DNA of 64,000 nt from Caloranaerobacter ferrireducens (GCF_001730685.1 NZ_MDJR01000001.1:310001-374000), one strand, 5' to 3'; counted from the stretch's first letter, positions 48,916-57,264 are shown. Notes: generated from the letters alone by a model not told the origin. A program made the numbers and translations.

Positions 48916-51030
48916 ATGAGTACAAAAGAAAAAATTGTACAATTTATGAGAGAAGAAGCATATAAACCAATGCTTAAAGAAGAGCTTGTAAAGATATTTG
49001 AAATAGCAGATAACGAAATAAATGATTTTTACAAATTGTTAGATGTAATGGAGAAGGAAGGTACAATCATAAAAACTAGAAATGACAGATATGGTGTACC
49101 TGAGCGTATGAATTTGGTTGTAGGTACTTTACAGGGACATCCTAGAGGATATGGCTTTGTAGTGCCTGATAATAAAGAGATTAAAGATATTTTTGTACCT
49201 TCACAAGATCTAAATGGAGCATTACATGGAGATAGAGTTGTAGCAAGAGTAATAAGTAGAGGTTTTGGAGGCAAGAGAGAAGAAGGAGAAATTATAAGGA
49301 TACTTGAAAGAGCTAATAAGACAATAGTAGGGACATTTGAAAAGAGTAAACATTTTGGATTTGTGGTTCCTGATGATAACAGGATAAGTATGGATGTATT
49401 TATTCCAAAGGCAGAAATAAATGGAGCTAAGACAAATCAAAAAGTTGTTGTTGAAATTACTAAATGGCCTGAAAAAAGGAGAAATCCTGAAGGTAGGATA
49501 ATAGAAATACTAGGCTACAAAGGTGATGTAGGTACAGATATATTGGCAATAATTAAAAAATACGGTCTTACAGAGGAGTTTCCTGAAAAAGTTTTGAGAG
49601 AAGCTGATAGCATACCTGAAGAAATTCCTGAGGAAGAGATAAATAGACGTTTAGACTTAAGAGATAAAAACATTTTCACTATAGATGGAATAGATGCCAA
49701 AGATTTAGATGACGCAGTATCAATTGAAAGATTAGAAAATGGAAATTTTAAATTAGGGGTTCATATTGCTGATGTAACTTATTATGTAAAGGAAAGGTCT
49801 CATTTAGATAAAGAAGCTTTAAAGAGAGGCACAAGTGTATATTTAGTTGATAGAGTTATTCCAATGCTTCCAAGAAAATTATCAAATGGTGTTTGTAGTT
49901 TAAATCCAGGAGTTCCTAGACTTACTTTAAGCGTTTTTATGGAAATTGATAAATATGGTAGAGTAGTAGACCATGAAATTGTAGAAAGTATTATACAAAG
50001 TAAAGAAAGATTGGTTTATACCGATATTTCAAATCTCTTAGAAAATAATGATGAAGAATTAAAGAAAAGGTATAGTCATATTCTAGAAGATTTAAAGGCT
50101 ATGGAGGAATTGTGTAATATATTAAGGAAAAAAAGAGAAAATAGAGGTAGCATAGATTTTGATTTTGATGAAGCAAAAATCATTTTAGATGAAAATGGAA
50201 AACCTATAGATATTAAGAAAGCAGAAAGAAGAATAGCAAATAGAATTATTGAAGAGTTTATGCTCGTTTGTAACGAAACAGTAGCAGAATATATGTATTG
50301 GTCGCAAATTCCATTTGTATATAGAATACATGAAGATCCAGATGAAGAAAAAATTAATGAATTTAATAAATTTATTCATAATTTTGGATATCATCTAAAG
50401 GGTATTCAGCAAATCCATCCGAAAGAACTTCAAAATTTGTTGAAAAAAGTAGAAGGCACTAAGGAAGAGACAGTAATAAATACATTAATGCTTAGATCGT
50501 TAAAAAAAGCTAGATATAGTGCTGAACCTGATAGTCATTTTGGATTAGCAGCAAGATATTACTGTCATTTCACTTCACCTATAAGAAGATATCCTGACTT
50601 GCAGATTCATAGGATAATAAAAGCTTTTATAAATGGTGAATTGAAAGGGGGCAAAATTGAAAAGTTAAAGAAGAAATTACCTCATGTAGCTGAACAATCA
50701 TCTATAAGAGAGAGAATAGCGGATGAGGCTGAAAGGGAAACTGAAGATTTGAAGAAAGTAGAATATATGTCAGAAAGACTTGGCGAAATTTACGAGGGTA
50801 TAATATCTGGTGTTATGCCATTCGGTATTTTTGTCGAGTTAGATAACACTATCGAAGGTTTAGTTCATATAAGTACTTTAGTTGACGATTATTATATATA
50901 TGACGAGTTTAATCATAGCTTTATTGGTGAGAGAACTAAAAAAACTTATAAAATAGGGGATGTAGTTAAAGTAAAAGTAATGAAAGCAGATATAGATAAA
51001 AGAGAGATTGATTTTATATTTGTAGAGTAA
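48916..51030 (+). CDS. rnr: Ribonuclease R
   Basis: 704 residues, 3'-5' exoribonuclease. An N-terminal winged-helix region, two cold-shock domains (GRGYGFVVPDN near residues 75-90; KSKHFGFVVPDD near 142-153), the RNB catalytic domain (IDGIDAKDLDDAVSIE, about 257-272) and a C-terminal S1 domain (EGIISGVMPFGIFVELDN, about 630-647) are in the expected order. It degrades structured RNA and works with SmpB-tmRNA in decay of faulty mRNA; both of those genes follow. Confidence 0.95.
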   Translation: MSTKEKIVQFMREEAYKPMLKEELVKIFEIADNEINDFYKLLDVMEKEGTIIKTRNDRYGVPERMNLVVGTLQGHPRGYGFVVPDNKEIKDIFVPSQDLNGALHGDRVVARVISRGFGGKREEGEIIRILERANKTIVGTFEKSKHFGFVVPDDNRISMDVFIPKAEINGAKTNQKVVVEITKWPEKRRNPEGRIIEILGYKGDVGTDILAIIKKYGLTEEFPEKVLREADSIPEEIPEEEINRRLDLRDKNIFTIDGIDAKDLDDAVSIERLENGNFKLGVHIADVTYYVKERSHLDKEALKRGTSVYLVDRVIPMLPRKLSNGVCSLNPGVPRLTLSVFMEIDKYGRVVDHEIVESIIQSKERLVYTDISNLLENNDEELKKRYSHILEDLKAMEELCNILRKKRENRGSIDFDFDEAKIILDENGKPIDIKKAERRIANRIIEEFMLVCNETVAEYMYWSQIPFVYRIHEDPDEEKINEFNKFIHNFGYHLKGIQQIHPKELQNLLKKVEGTKEETVINTLMLRSLKKARYSAEPDSHFGLAARYYCHFTSPIRRYPDLQIHRIIKAFINGELKGGKIEKLKKKLPHVAEQSSIRERIADEAERETEDLKKVEYMSERLGEIYEGIISGVMPFGIFVELDNTIEGLVHISTLVDDYYIYDEFNHSFIGERTKKTYKIGDVVKVKVMKADIDKREIDFIFVE

Positions 51031-51058
51031 AACTAATTGACTGATACGATATGTAGAA

Positions 51059-51096
51059 CACAGGCTTAGCGTTCATGCTAAGCCTGTGATTTTTAT
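51059..51096 (+). terminator. Terminator after rnr
   Basis: CACAGGCTTAGC / GCTAAGCCTGTG perfect 12-bp stem followed by ATTTTTAT. The stem-loop is almost identical to the first core hairpin of family 1 copy E read on the other strand. Confidence 0.82.
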
Positions 51097-51099
51097 GTA

Positions 51100-51128
51100 T
51101 TGACAAAGATAGTTATATATGTTACAAT
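51100..51128 (+). promoter_or_regulatory. Promoter of smpB
   Basis: TTGACA (51100-51105), 17-nt spacer, TACAAT (51123-51128), near-consensus sigma-A promoter 34 nt before the smpB start. Confidence 0.8.
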
Positions 51129-51161
51129 TACCTTTGCACTAAATATGTTGTGGTGGTAAAT

Positions 51162-51629
51162 ATGGGAAAAGGTAATAATATAAAAGTAATCGCAAGAAAC
51201 AAAAAAGCAAGGCACGACTATTTTATTGAAGAAACCTTTGAAGTAGGTATTGTCTTAACAGGTACAGAGGTAAAGTCAATAAGACAAGGTAGAGTTAATC
51301 TTAAGGATAGCTATGCTGTTGTAGAAAATGGCGAGGTATTTATTAATAATATGCATATAAGTCCTTATGAACAGGGAAATATTTACAATACTGATCCATT
51401 GAGAAAAAGGAAATTATTGCTTCATAAAAGAGAAATAAATAAGTTGATTGGCTATACTACGCAAAAGGGTTATTCTTTGATACCTTTAAGCGTATATATA
51501 AAAAATGGGCTAGTAAAATTAGAATTGTCAATAGCTAAAGGAAAGAAATTATACGATAAAAGACATGATATTGCTAAGAGAGATGCTGAAAGAAGGATAC
51601 AAAAACATTTAAGTGCGAAGTACAGTTAG
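51162..51629 (+). CDS. smpB: SsrA-binding protein SmpB
   Basis: 155 residues, OB-fold tmRNA partner. [38 protein letters not shown] (about residues 34-52) and the basic tail [20 protein letters not shown] are standard. It loads tmRNA into stalled ribosomes. ATG 51162 is preferred over the 51150 start; the ribosome binding site (GTGGTGG) is weak. It lies 58 nt before the tmRNA gene. Confidence 0.95.
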   Translation: MGKGNNIKVIARNKKARHDYFIEETFEVGIVLTGTEVKSIRQGRVNLKDSYAVVENGEVFINNMHISPYEQGNIYNTDPLRKRKLLLHKREINKLIGYTTQKGYSLIPLSVYIKNGLVKLELSIAKGKKLYDKRHDIAKRDAERRIQKHLSAKYS

Positions 51630-51652
51630 AAAACAATTATTAGTTGTAGAGA

Positions 51653-51682
51653 TTGATAAAAATATAAAATATAATATATATT
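51653..51682 (+). promoter_or_regulatory. Candidate promoter of ssrA
   Basis: TTGATA (51653-51658), 18-nt spacer, TATATT (51677-51682), placing the start point at or just before the tmRNA 5' end at 51688. Confidence 0.45.
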
Positions 51683-51687
51683 GACTT

Positions 51688-52310
51688 GGGGGCGAATATG
51701 GTTTCGACGGGGGCATGGAGTCAAGAGTAGCGAGTCGTTGTCGCCAAGCAACGTTAAAAGTGGCATTTAAAAATAAACGCAAACGATAATTACGCTTTAG
51801 CTGCGTAAGGAAATACGCGGCCGCTTCCTCTAATAGACCTGCCTATTAGAGTGTAAGTGTCATAAATTGCAGGGAACTGCTGTAGGGGTTCTCCGACCTA
51901 TAGTAGATTAATTGGAGATAGCTGAGAATGAAGCCTGTTGCTGGGCGTCATTCTTGGCGAAATGTAGTACAGCAACTGCGCTCGGAGAAGCTCTTGACAA
52001 AGTGCTTTCGGACGTGGGTTCGATTCAGATTGAGTCGCCCTGTAGAGCGATCTACAGGTGAAAATCTGGCTTAATCGGTGAAGGCTAAGGCTTTTAGGCT
52101 ATGCTAACACCGAGGGGTATGTGGAGAAATCCAACAGCCCTGTATCGACTCATAGGCTGCTAAGTCCGTTTGGATATGCAGTACTAGGATGAAGGGAAAA
52201 TGTATATAAACTTTACCTTCATAATACGCCAGAGGACTTCCGAAGGAAGTTCAAGATATAGTCAGTGCCATTAGGAAACTAATGGAGTTCACGTCCCACC
52301 GCCTCCACCA
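51688..52310 (+). ncRNA. ssrA: tmRNA, split by a group I intron
   Basis: Transfer-messenger RNA. The 5' end GGGGGCG pairs with CGCCTCC before the 3' CCA, forming the tRNA-like acceptor; TATGGTTTCGACGGGG follows. The tag frame starts at the resume codon GCA 51779 and encodes ANDNYALAA, stopping at TAA 51806-51808. Pseudoknot segments follow. The T arm is GTGGG-TTCGAT at 52014-52024, then 269 nt of intron, then T-CCCAC at 52294-52299. Without the intron the gene is 354 nt, the normal length, and the T-loop reads TTCGATT. SmpB lies directly upstream. Confidence 0.95.
52025..52293 (+). mobile_element. ORF-less group I self-splicing intron in the tmRNA T-loop
   Basis: Insertion between U52024 and U52294. 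The P1 helix can form between exon CGAU plus intron U and AGUCG at about 52033-52037, which puts a U.G wobble exactly at the 5' splice site. The conserved 3' P7 strand AAGATATAGTC (about 52252-52262) pairs with GACT-c-ATA at about 52146-52153, with the usual bulged base. The last intron base is G (52293), as expected for the omega-G. There is no ORF inside. Splicing restores a perfect T stem-loop. Confidence 0.9.
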
Positions 52311-52317
52311 ATAAATA

Positions 52318-52358
52318 AAAGCCTTGATTTACATTTAATGTAGATCAAGGCTTTTTTT
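52318..52358. terminator. Terminator after tmRNA
   Basis: AAAGCCTTGAT / ATCAAGGCTTT outer stem with inner TTACAT / ATGTAG, followed by T7. It is A-rich on the other side and could also serve the minus-strand pseudogene. Confidence 0.9.
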
Positions 52359-52374
52359 AGAGTAATTTTAACTT

Positions 52375-52792
52375 TTATAAAAGATATCTATATTGACATA
52401 AATTCCTCATAAAAAGCTTCTTTAATTTTTTTGTTTTTTCATTATATTTACCATTTCTAGATGTTATTTTTTGTATTTGTCTATTATAAGTTTTGCCTTA
52501 GCTTTTTTTGATGAATAACTAGATAAGGTTCTATATCTCTTAAAAATTCAATAGCATCATTATAAATTATTCTATATGAATAAGAATCTTCGTGTTTATC
52601 TTTGTTATAGTTTTTCTTTTTTAAAATCTTGCCTTTACCAGTAGTTTTTTTGATCCATTCTAATAATTCAATGTCAGTAGAGGCAATGGATACACATGGA
52701 GATGGGTATTGGGTGCTATGGAATTTAGTTAGCATTATACTTCCTTCTCCATCGATTATACCAGCTATATAAGCTTTTTCTGTTTCTGTCAT
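52375..52792 (-). pseudogene. LAGLIDADG homing endonuclease, frameshifted
   Basis: The frame from ATG 52792 reads MTETEKAYIAGIIDGEGSI, with a LAGLIDADG motif (AGIIDGEGSI, residues 9-18), then a typical WIKKTTGKG and YLVIHQKK, before stopping at 52484. Beyond that, the family-like sequence goes on in the other frames: KAKLIIDKYKK, then ITSRNGKYNEKTKKLKKL, ending at TAA 52375. The two shifts fall at A7 (52503-52509) and A6 (52467-52472) runs. The intact product would be about 139 residues. SD AAGAGG precedes the ATG. Sequencing error at homopolymers is the alternative to true decay. Confidence 0.8.
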
Positions 52793-52810
52793 ATTTAAAT
52801 CCTCTTTAAA

Positions 52811-52859
52811 CGAACATATGTTCTTATAAAAAGATAACACAGATTGGTTATTTTGTAAA
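52811..52859 (-). promoter_or_regulatory. Promoter with LexA (SOS) box for the endonuclease gene
   Basis: Minus strand: TTTACA (52859-52854), 17-nt spacer, TATCTT (52836-52831). At 52811-52823 lies CGAACATATGTTC, matching 13 of 14 positions of the Gram-positive LexA/DinR box (CGAAC-RNRY-GTTYC). It covers the expected start point and ends about 5 nt before the Shine-Dalgarno. Confidence 0.7.
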
Positions 52860-53005
52860 TTAATTTCTAAAATATGAAGTAATATTGATGTTTAGTAATA
52901 AGAATTGTTAAAACTATTTAAAAAAATAAAGAAGGAAAAATTATATAAATGTAGAATATAATACTTATATTTATAATTCCAAAATAATATAAGGGGGTTT
53001 TTTTA

Positions 53006-53968
53006 GTGTTCAATAAAAGAAAAAAAGTATTTGTATTGTTAATGGTTATTGTTTTAGTTGGCGTAAATGCTCTTGCAATAGCTGGTAGTAATGTTTATAT
53101 TGTAAAACCTGGTGATACACTAGGTAAAATAGCAAAGCAACACGGATTAGATTGGAAAAAATTAGCGGAAGTTAATAAATTAAAAAATCCTCATCTAATA
53201 TTCCCAGGAGATGAGATAGTATTAACAGACTATACTACAAAAGACTTAAATGAACAGTTAGTAATGGCTACTTCTTGGGTTCAAAATTCAGCTGAATATA
53301 GAGCATTATGTTATCAAGCTTTCAATCTTGCAAAAATGATACTAGATAATGACTTAGCTACTAATGATTCAACTGAGAAACGAGCAATTATTGTAGATAT
53401 AGACGAAACAGTTCTTGATAATAGTGCATATGAAGCACACCTAATTGGTAAGGATTACGGATATTCATCAAAAACTTGGAATCCATGGATGGCAGAAGGT
53501 ATAGCAGAACCTATCCCAGGAGCAGTAGAGTTTTTAAACTATGCTGCAGATAAAGGAGTAGAAGTTTTCTATATTTCAAACAGAAAAATGGTAGGTTTTG
53601 AAGGTACATTAAAGAACTTAAAAGAAAAAGGATTCCCATTTGCTGATGAAGAGCATATAATGCTTAGAACTGCAGAATCTAGTAAAAAAGCAAGAAGAGA
53701 GAAAGTAGATGAGAACTATAGAATAGTTTTACTTATGGGTGATAATCTAAACGATTTTTCAGAGGTTTTTGAGAAAAAATCTGTGCAAGACAGATTTGCA
53801 GTTACTGATGAGTATAAAGACTATTTTGGTTCAAAATTTATAGTACTACCTAACCCAATGTATGGTGAATGGGAAGGTGCTATATATAAATATAATTGGG
53901 GCGCTTCTGCTAAAGAGAAAAATGAAATGAGAAAGAGTAATTTAAGAGTTTGGAATTTTGAAAATTAA
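53006..53968 (+). CDS. LysM-domain HAD acid phosphatase (lipoprotein e(P4)-like, class B/C)
   Basis: 320 residues. An N-terminal signal peptide (about residues 1-27; no lipobox Cys) is followed by a LysM domain (YIVKPGDTLGKIAKQHGLDW...PGDEIVL, about 31-75) and a secreted acid-phosphatase domain. The HAD nucleophile motif is IVDIDETVLDN (about 129-139); FYISNRK and LLMGDNLNDFSEVF follow. It probably removes phosphate from nucleotides at the cell surface while bound to peptidoglycan. The start is GTG 53006 with AAGGGGG upstream. LysM fused to this phosphatase is less common than the lipoprotein form. Confidence 0.88.
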   Translation: MFNKRKKVFVLLMVIVLVGVNALAIAGSNVYIVKPGDTLGKIAKQHGLDWKKLAEVNKLKNPHLIFPGDEIVLTDYTTKDLNEQLVMATSWVQNSAEYRALCYQAFNLAKMILDNDLATNDSTEKRAIIVDIDETVLDNSAYEAHLIGKDYGYSSKTWNPWMAEGIAEPIPGAVEFLNYAADKGVEVFYISNRKMVGFEGTLKNLKEKGFPFADEEHIMLRTAESSKKARREKVDENYRIVLLMGDNLNDFSEVFEKKSVQDRFAVTDEYKDYFGSKFIVLPNPMYGEWEGAIYKYNWGASAKEKNEMRKSNLRVWNFEN

Positions 53969-53975
53969 TCTAACT

Positions 53976-54013
53976 AAAAAACCTTGATTTGCCAAGCAAA
54001 TCAAGGTTTTTTC
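53976..54013. terminator. Bidirectional terminator between convergent genes
   Basis: AAAACCTTGATTTG / CAAATCAAGGTTTT stem with CCAAG loop and T6. It serves the phosphatase gene (plus) and sdaAA (minus). Confidence 0.88.
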
Positions 54014-54017
54014 CATT

Positions 54018-54887
54018 TTATCTTAACACTTCTTTCATTAACTTTTTACCAGTAGGGGTTGCAGCAAGGCCTCCTAAAGCAGTTTCTCTTAATTCAACAG
54101 GAAGAGATCTTCCTACATTATACATTGCTTCTACAACTTCATCAAAAGGTATTATACTTTTGACACCAGCAAGAGCTAAATCAGCAGAAATTAATGCGTT
54201 TGCTGCACCTGAAGCATTTCTTTTTGCACAGGGTGCTTCTACTAAACCAGCAATTGGATCACATACAAGGCCTAAAATATTTTTTATAGCAATAGCTGCT
54301 GCATGCAAGGACATTTCTGGTGTTCCTCCAGCCATTTCAACAACTGCAGCTGCTGCCATAGCAGATGCAGCTCCACATTCAGCTTGACAACCACCTTCTG
54401 CACCTGATATTGTTGCGTTTTTAGCAATAACTTGGCCTATACCTGCAGCAGTAAAAAGAGCATTTATAATATCTTCTTCATTTGCATTTAAAACTTCTGC
54501 AGCTGTAAAAATAACAGAAGGTATTATTCCACAAGAGCCAGCAGTAGGAGCAGCTACAATTTTACCCATAGCAGCATTTACTTCAGAACAGGACAATGCT
54601 CTTGCCATAGCTTTGTTTATGGTATCTCCACATAAAGTCTTTTTACTTTTTCTATAATTTTCAACTTTTTTGGAATCTCCACCTATTAGACCACTTATAG
54701 ATTTAATATCATTTTCTAAACCATGTGTTGAAGATTCTTTCATTACTAGAAGATTTTCTTTCATTCTATTTCTTAGTTCTTTTTTACTTGTTTCTGAAGC
54801 TTGTGCTTCATTTTCAAGTATAATCTCCCAAAGTTTAAGTCCTTTTTCATTTGCTATTTTAAGTAATTCTTCACCAGTATTGAACAT
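54018..54887 (-). CDS. sdaAA: L-serine dehydratase, alpha subunit
   Basis: 289-residue Fe-S subunit. ATAPTAGSCGIIPSVIF-type sequence (IVAAPTAGSCGIIPS, about residues 110-124), GAEGGCQAECGAASAMAAAA (about 163-182) and CDPIAGLVEAPCAKRN (about 208-223) supply the Cys residues of the oxygen-sensitive [4Fe-4S] cluster. It deaminates L-serine to pyruvate and ammonia. AAGGAGTGTTAGA precedes the ATG; the start lies 1 nt after the sdaAB stop, so the two are translationally coupled. Confidence 0.95.
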   Translation of the reverse strand: MFNTGEELLKIANEKGLKLWEIILENEAQASETSKKELRNRMKENLLVMKESSTHGLENDIKSISGLIGGDSKKVENYRKSKKTLCGDTINKAMARALSCSEVNAAMGKIVAAPTAGSCGIIPSVIFTAAEVLNANEEDIINALFTAAGIGQVIAKNATISGAEGGCQAECGAASAMAAAAVVEMAGGTPEMSLHAAAIAIKNILGLVCDPIAGLVEAPCAKRNASGAANALISADLALAGVKSIIPFDEVVEAMYNVGRSLPVELRETALGGLAATPTGKKLMKEVLR

Positions 54888-54888
54888 T

Positions 54889-55569
54889 CTAACACTCCTT
54901 CTTTGCAGGATTAATTGCTTTTACATTAATAATTTCTTTTATATTTTGTAGTTCTTCAATAACTATTGAATTAATTTTATGGTCAGTTTCAATAATCATG
55001 GAAGCTTCTTTTCCTTTTGTTTTTCTATTTACTTTCATAGTTGCAATATTAATATCATGTTTAGCTAAAACTGTAGTAACTTTACTGATTATACCTTTTT
55101 TATCTATATGTTTAATTACTAGAGTAGGATACATACCAGAAAATTCAACATTATATCCATTAATATTAGTAATGACAATACTACCACCACCTATAGATGA
55201 ACCAGTTACATCTACTTTTCCGCCATCTTTCATATAAAATACTATTTTTACTGTATTAGGGTGCTCATATCCTAAATCAGTTTCAACAAATCTAATTTTT
55301 ATTCCTTTTTCTTTTGCTATATTAAGAGAATTTCTCAATCTTTCATCATAAGGCTCCATACCTAAAATACCTGCAACTAAAGCCCTGTCAGTACCATGCC
55401 CCTTGTATGTTTTTGCAAAAGACCCATGCAAATAAAAAGTTACAGTTTCAAAATCATTACCTGCTATTTCCATGGCAACTTTACCTAGTCTTGCTGCGCC
55501 TGCTGTATGGGAACTTGAAGGACCAATCATAATAGGACCTAATATATCAAATGTACTATAATTTTTCAT
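54889..55569 (-). CDS. sdaAB: L-serine dehydratase, beta subunit
   Basis: 226 residues. FDILGPIMIGPSSSHTAGAARLG (about residues 6-28) is the family signature, and a C-terminal ACT domain (VIKHIDKKGIISKVTTVLA, about 150-168) may sense serine or another amino acid. The ATG at 55569 is chosen because AAGAAGGGAG lies just upstream; the longer frame from 55632 has no site. It partners with sdaAA directly downstream. Serine use fits with the glycine reductase lifestyle. Confidence 0.93.
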   Translation of the reverse strand: MKNYSTFDILGPIMIGPSSSHTAGAARLGKVAMEIAGNDFETVTFYLHGSFAKTYKGHGTDRALVAGILGMEPYDERLRNSLNIAKEKGIKIRFVETDLGYEHPNTVKIVFYMKDGGKVDVTGSSIGGGSIVITNINGYNVEFSGMYPTLVIKHIDKKGIISKVTTVLAKHDINIATMKVNRKTKGKEASMIIETDHKINSIVIEELQNIKEIINVKAINPAKKEC

Positions 55570-55659
55570 TTGTATCTCCCTTCTTATGTAATCTTCCATT
55601 GTTATTTTAACACCTAGTCTTTGCAGATACAATAATAATTATAACGGAACAATAAGAGA

Positions 55660-55680
55660 CCCCATCTACAAAAGATGGGG
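55660..55680. other. Hairpin upstream of sdaAB
   Basis: CCCCATCT / AGATGGGG stem, 5-nt loop, no clear T-tract. AAAGATGGG recurs at 55956-55964 on the other side of repeat copy E, so the two may be flanking duplicates. Confidence 0.4.
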
Positions 55681-55683
55681 CAG

Positions 55684-55936
55684 GTTATAGACAAAATAAA
55701 CTATAATAATTGAAAAAATATAAACGAATAATTACAAAGCTTTAGCAAAGAAAACTTGATGAATAATTTTAGAAAAATCCGTAGGCTTAGCATGGACGCT
55801 AAGCCAGCATCCTACAAGACAGGACGTCTTGATTAGGTGCGTTAGGATTTTTCAAAATTATGAATCTTAGTTTTCTCTAAAGATTTGTCTATGAGTGTTA
55901 TTTTTTCAATTCATTAGCAAATATAACTTTATCAAA
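55684..55936 (+). repeat. Family 1 structured repeat, copy E (complete)
   Basis: Same subfamily as copies A and B. It begins GTTATAGACAAA and ends AACTTTATC. The first core hairpin is CTTAGC/GCTAAG, against CTTAA/TTAAG in B and GTTTGACA/TGTCAAAC in C, D and F. The second hairpin is CAAGACAGGACGTCTTG. Outer arms AAGAAAACT and AGTTTTCTC are complementary. It occupies most of the 55570-55972 gap; nothing else is seen there. Confidence 0.85.
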
Positions 55937-55972
55937 AAACTTACCTCACCTAAAAAAGATGGGACTTTGATT

Positions 55973-56848
55973 TTATTCATATCTAATATTAAGATTGCCT
56001 GCACCTATATCAATAGTTATATAAATTTTTTTATCAGCATTATCATAATTAGGGGATATATAATAATTATCTTTATGTATCCAATTAAGCTTCTTTAGAT
56101 TGCTATGCTTTATACCACCACCAAATCTAATCTTAACACCTAAATCTTTTGGAATAGTTATATCAATGTTACCAGCTCCCATATCAATATCGATTTTTGA
56201 GTTTTTCAATTTTTGGCCTAATAAAATATCAATACTTCCAGCACCAGCATCAATGTCTAAGTTTTTAAAATTGATACTTTGCAAATCAAAAGTGCCATCT
56301 ACAGCTCCCATATCAACATTTATATCCCAGGTCATATCTTCATCAATATTAAATTTATACTCATATCCTTTGTTGGTTGCTATTTTCTTATTCTTTCTGT
56401 GTTTGAATTCAATTTGTGCAATTTTTGAATGGTCATTAATTTTAGATTCATAGTAAATATTTGGGTCAGTTATATAAGCATTAAGAAGTTCATTTTTTGT
56501 TGATTTTAAATTAAAGTTACCTGCTAATAATTTAAGTTCTAAAATACCATTAGTCATAGTATTTCTTTTTTCTAAAACAATGTTTGGATTTTCCAATTTA
56601 TATGAATTTGAGTTTTCCAAATAAAGTCCATAAAATATAGCAAAGATTATAAATAATATCCAAGCAATAATAATAATACTTTTATTTTTTCTGAATATTA
56701 AATTTAATCCCAAAATGATTAAAATTACAGGCCATAAGTCAAAGAAGATAGCCCAAACAGAAAAAGTTAAAATACCGAGATTACTTAAAAGCCAAAAGAT
56801 GCCTAAGAATATCAAAATAAAACCTGCTGTAAAATTTTTATTTTTCAA
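55973..56848 (-). CDS. LiaF-like membrane protein (DUF5668 / LiaF C-terminal domain)
   Basis: 291 residues. About four hydrophobic segments fill the first 85 residues (AGFILIFLGIFWLLSNLGI, a DUF5668-type LiaF transmembrane domain). The C-terminal region (about 100-291) is a beta-rich adhesin/LiaF-like domain with repeated DIDAGAGSIDILLG / DIDMGAGNIDITIP / IDIGAGNLNIRY strands. LiaF modulates envelope-stress sensing, but no liaRS genes are adjacent. The start is TTG 56848, 1 nt after the stop of the PspC gene and with GGGGGA upstream; an ATG there opens only MT-stop. Confidence 0.8.
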   Translation of the reverse strand: MKNKNFTAGFILIFLGIFWLLSNLGILTFSVWAIFFDLWPVILIILGLNLIFRKNKSIIIIAWILFIIFAIFYGLYLENSNSYKLENPNIVLEKRNTMTNGILELKLLAGNFNLKSTKNELLNAYITDPNIYYESKINDHSKIAQIEFKHRKNKKIATNKGYEYKFNIDEDMTWDINVDMGAVDGTFDLQSINFKNLDIDAGAGSIDILLGQKLKNSKIDIDMGAGNIDITIPKDLGVKIRFGGGIKHSNLKKLNWIHKDNYYISPNYDNADKKIYITIDIGAGNLNIRYE

Positions 56849-56849
56849 G

Positions 56850-57245
56850 TCATTCCCCCACTTTCTGACTATATATTATATATATACCTGCAATTATAAG
56901 CAAAACAGGCCATAACTTTTCAAAATCAACCCAATATAATGTTTTTTTAAGTAGAAATATGGTTCCGAGTAGAATTAGGATTGAACCTGCAAATATTCTA
57001 TTTCTATCAGTATTATCTTTGTTATTATCTTTATCTTGCCAATTATATTCGTGTGAAATTACAGGTGATTCAGGAATTACTATAGCACATATTATATATG
57101 CCAAAAAACCTATTCCCATAGTAAATCCTAATATAAGCCAAAATAATCTAACTAAAGTAGAGTCGATATTAAAATATTCAGCTATGCCGCCACAAACACC
57201 TGCAATCATTTTGTCATTAGTTGAACGATATAATTTTTGTTGCAT
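56850..57245 (-). CDS. PspC-domain membrane protein
   Basis: 131 residues. The N-terminal PspC domain reads KLYRSTNDKMIAGVCGGIAEYF...LVRLFWLI (about residues 4-33), followed by two more hydrophobic segments. PspC-type proteins sense or stabilise the membrane under stress. ATG 57245 follows AAGGAG; the longer frame from 57341 runs through repeat DNA. It forms an operon with the LiaF-like gene, which suggests a small envelope-stress unit. Confidence 0.85.
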   Translation of the reverse strand: MQQKLYRSTNDKMIAGVCGGIAEYFNIDSTLVRLFWLILGFTMGIGFLAYIICAIVIPESPVISHEYNWQDKDNNKDNTDRNRIFAGSILILLGTIFLLKKTLYWVDFEKLWPVLLIIAGIYIIYSQKVGE

Positions 57246-57264
57246 TTTTAAAACTCCTTTCTTT

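Noticed and set aside
51688-52310. Two-piece (permuted) tmRNA
   Set aside because: The order of acceptor 5' strand, tag and 3' CCA is the standard one-piece order; the extra sequence has group I intron motifs instead.
53989-54387. Plus-strand ORF of 132 codons opposite sdaAA
   Set aside because: It is the antisense shadow of a highly conserved enzyme gene and lacks a ribosome binding site.
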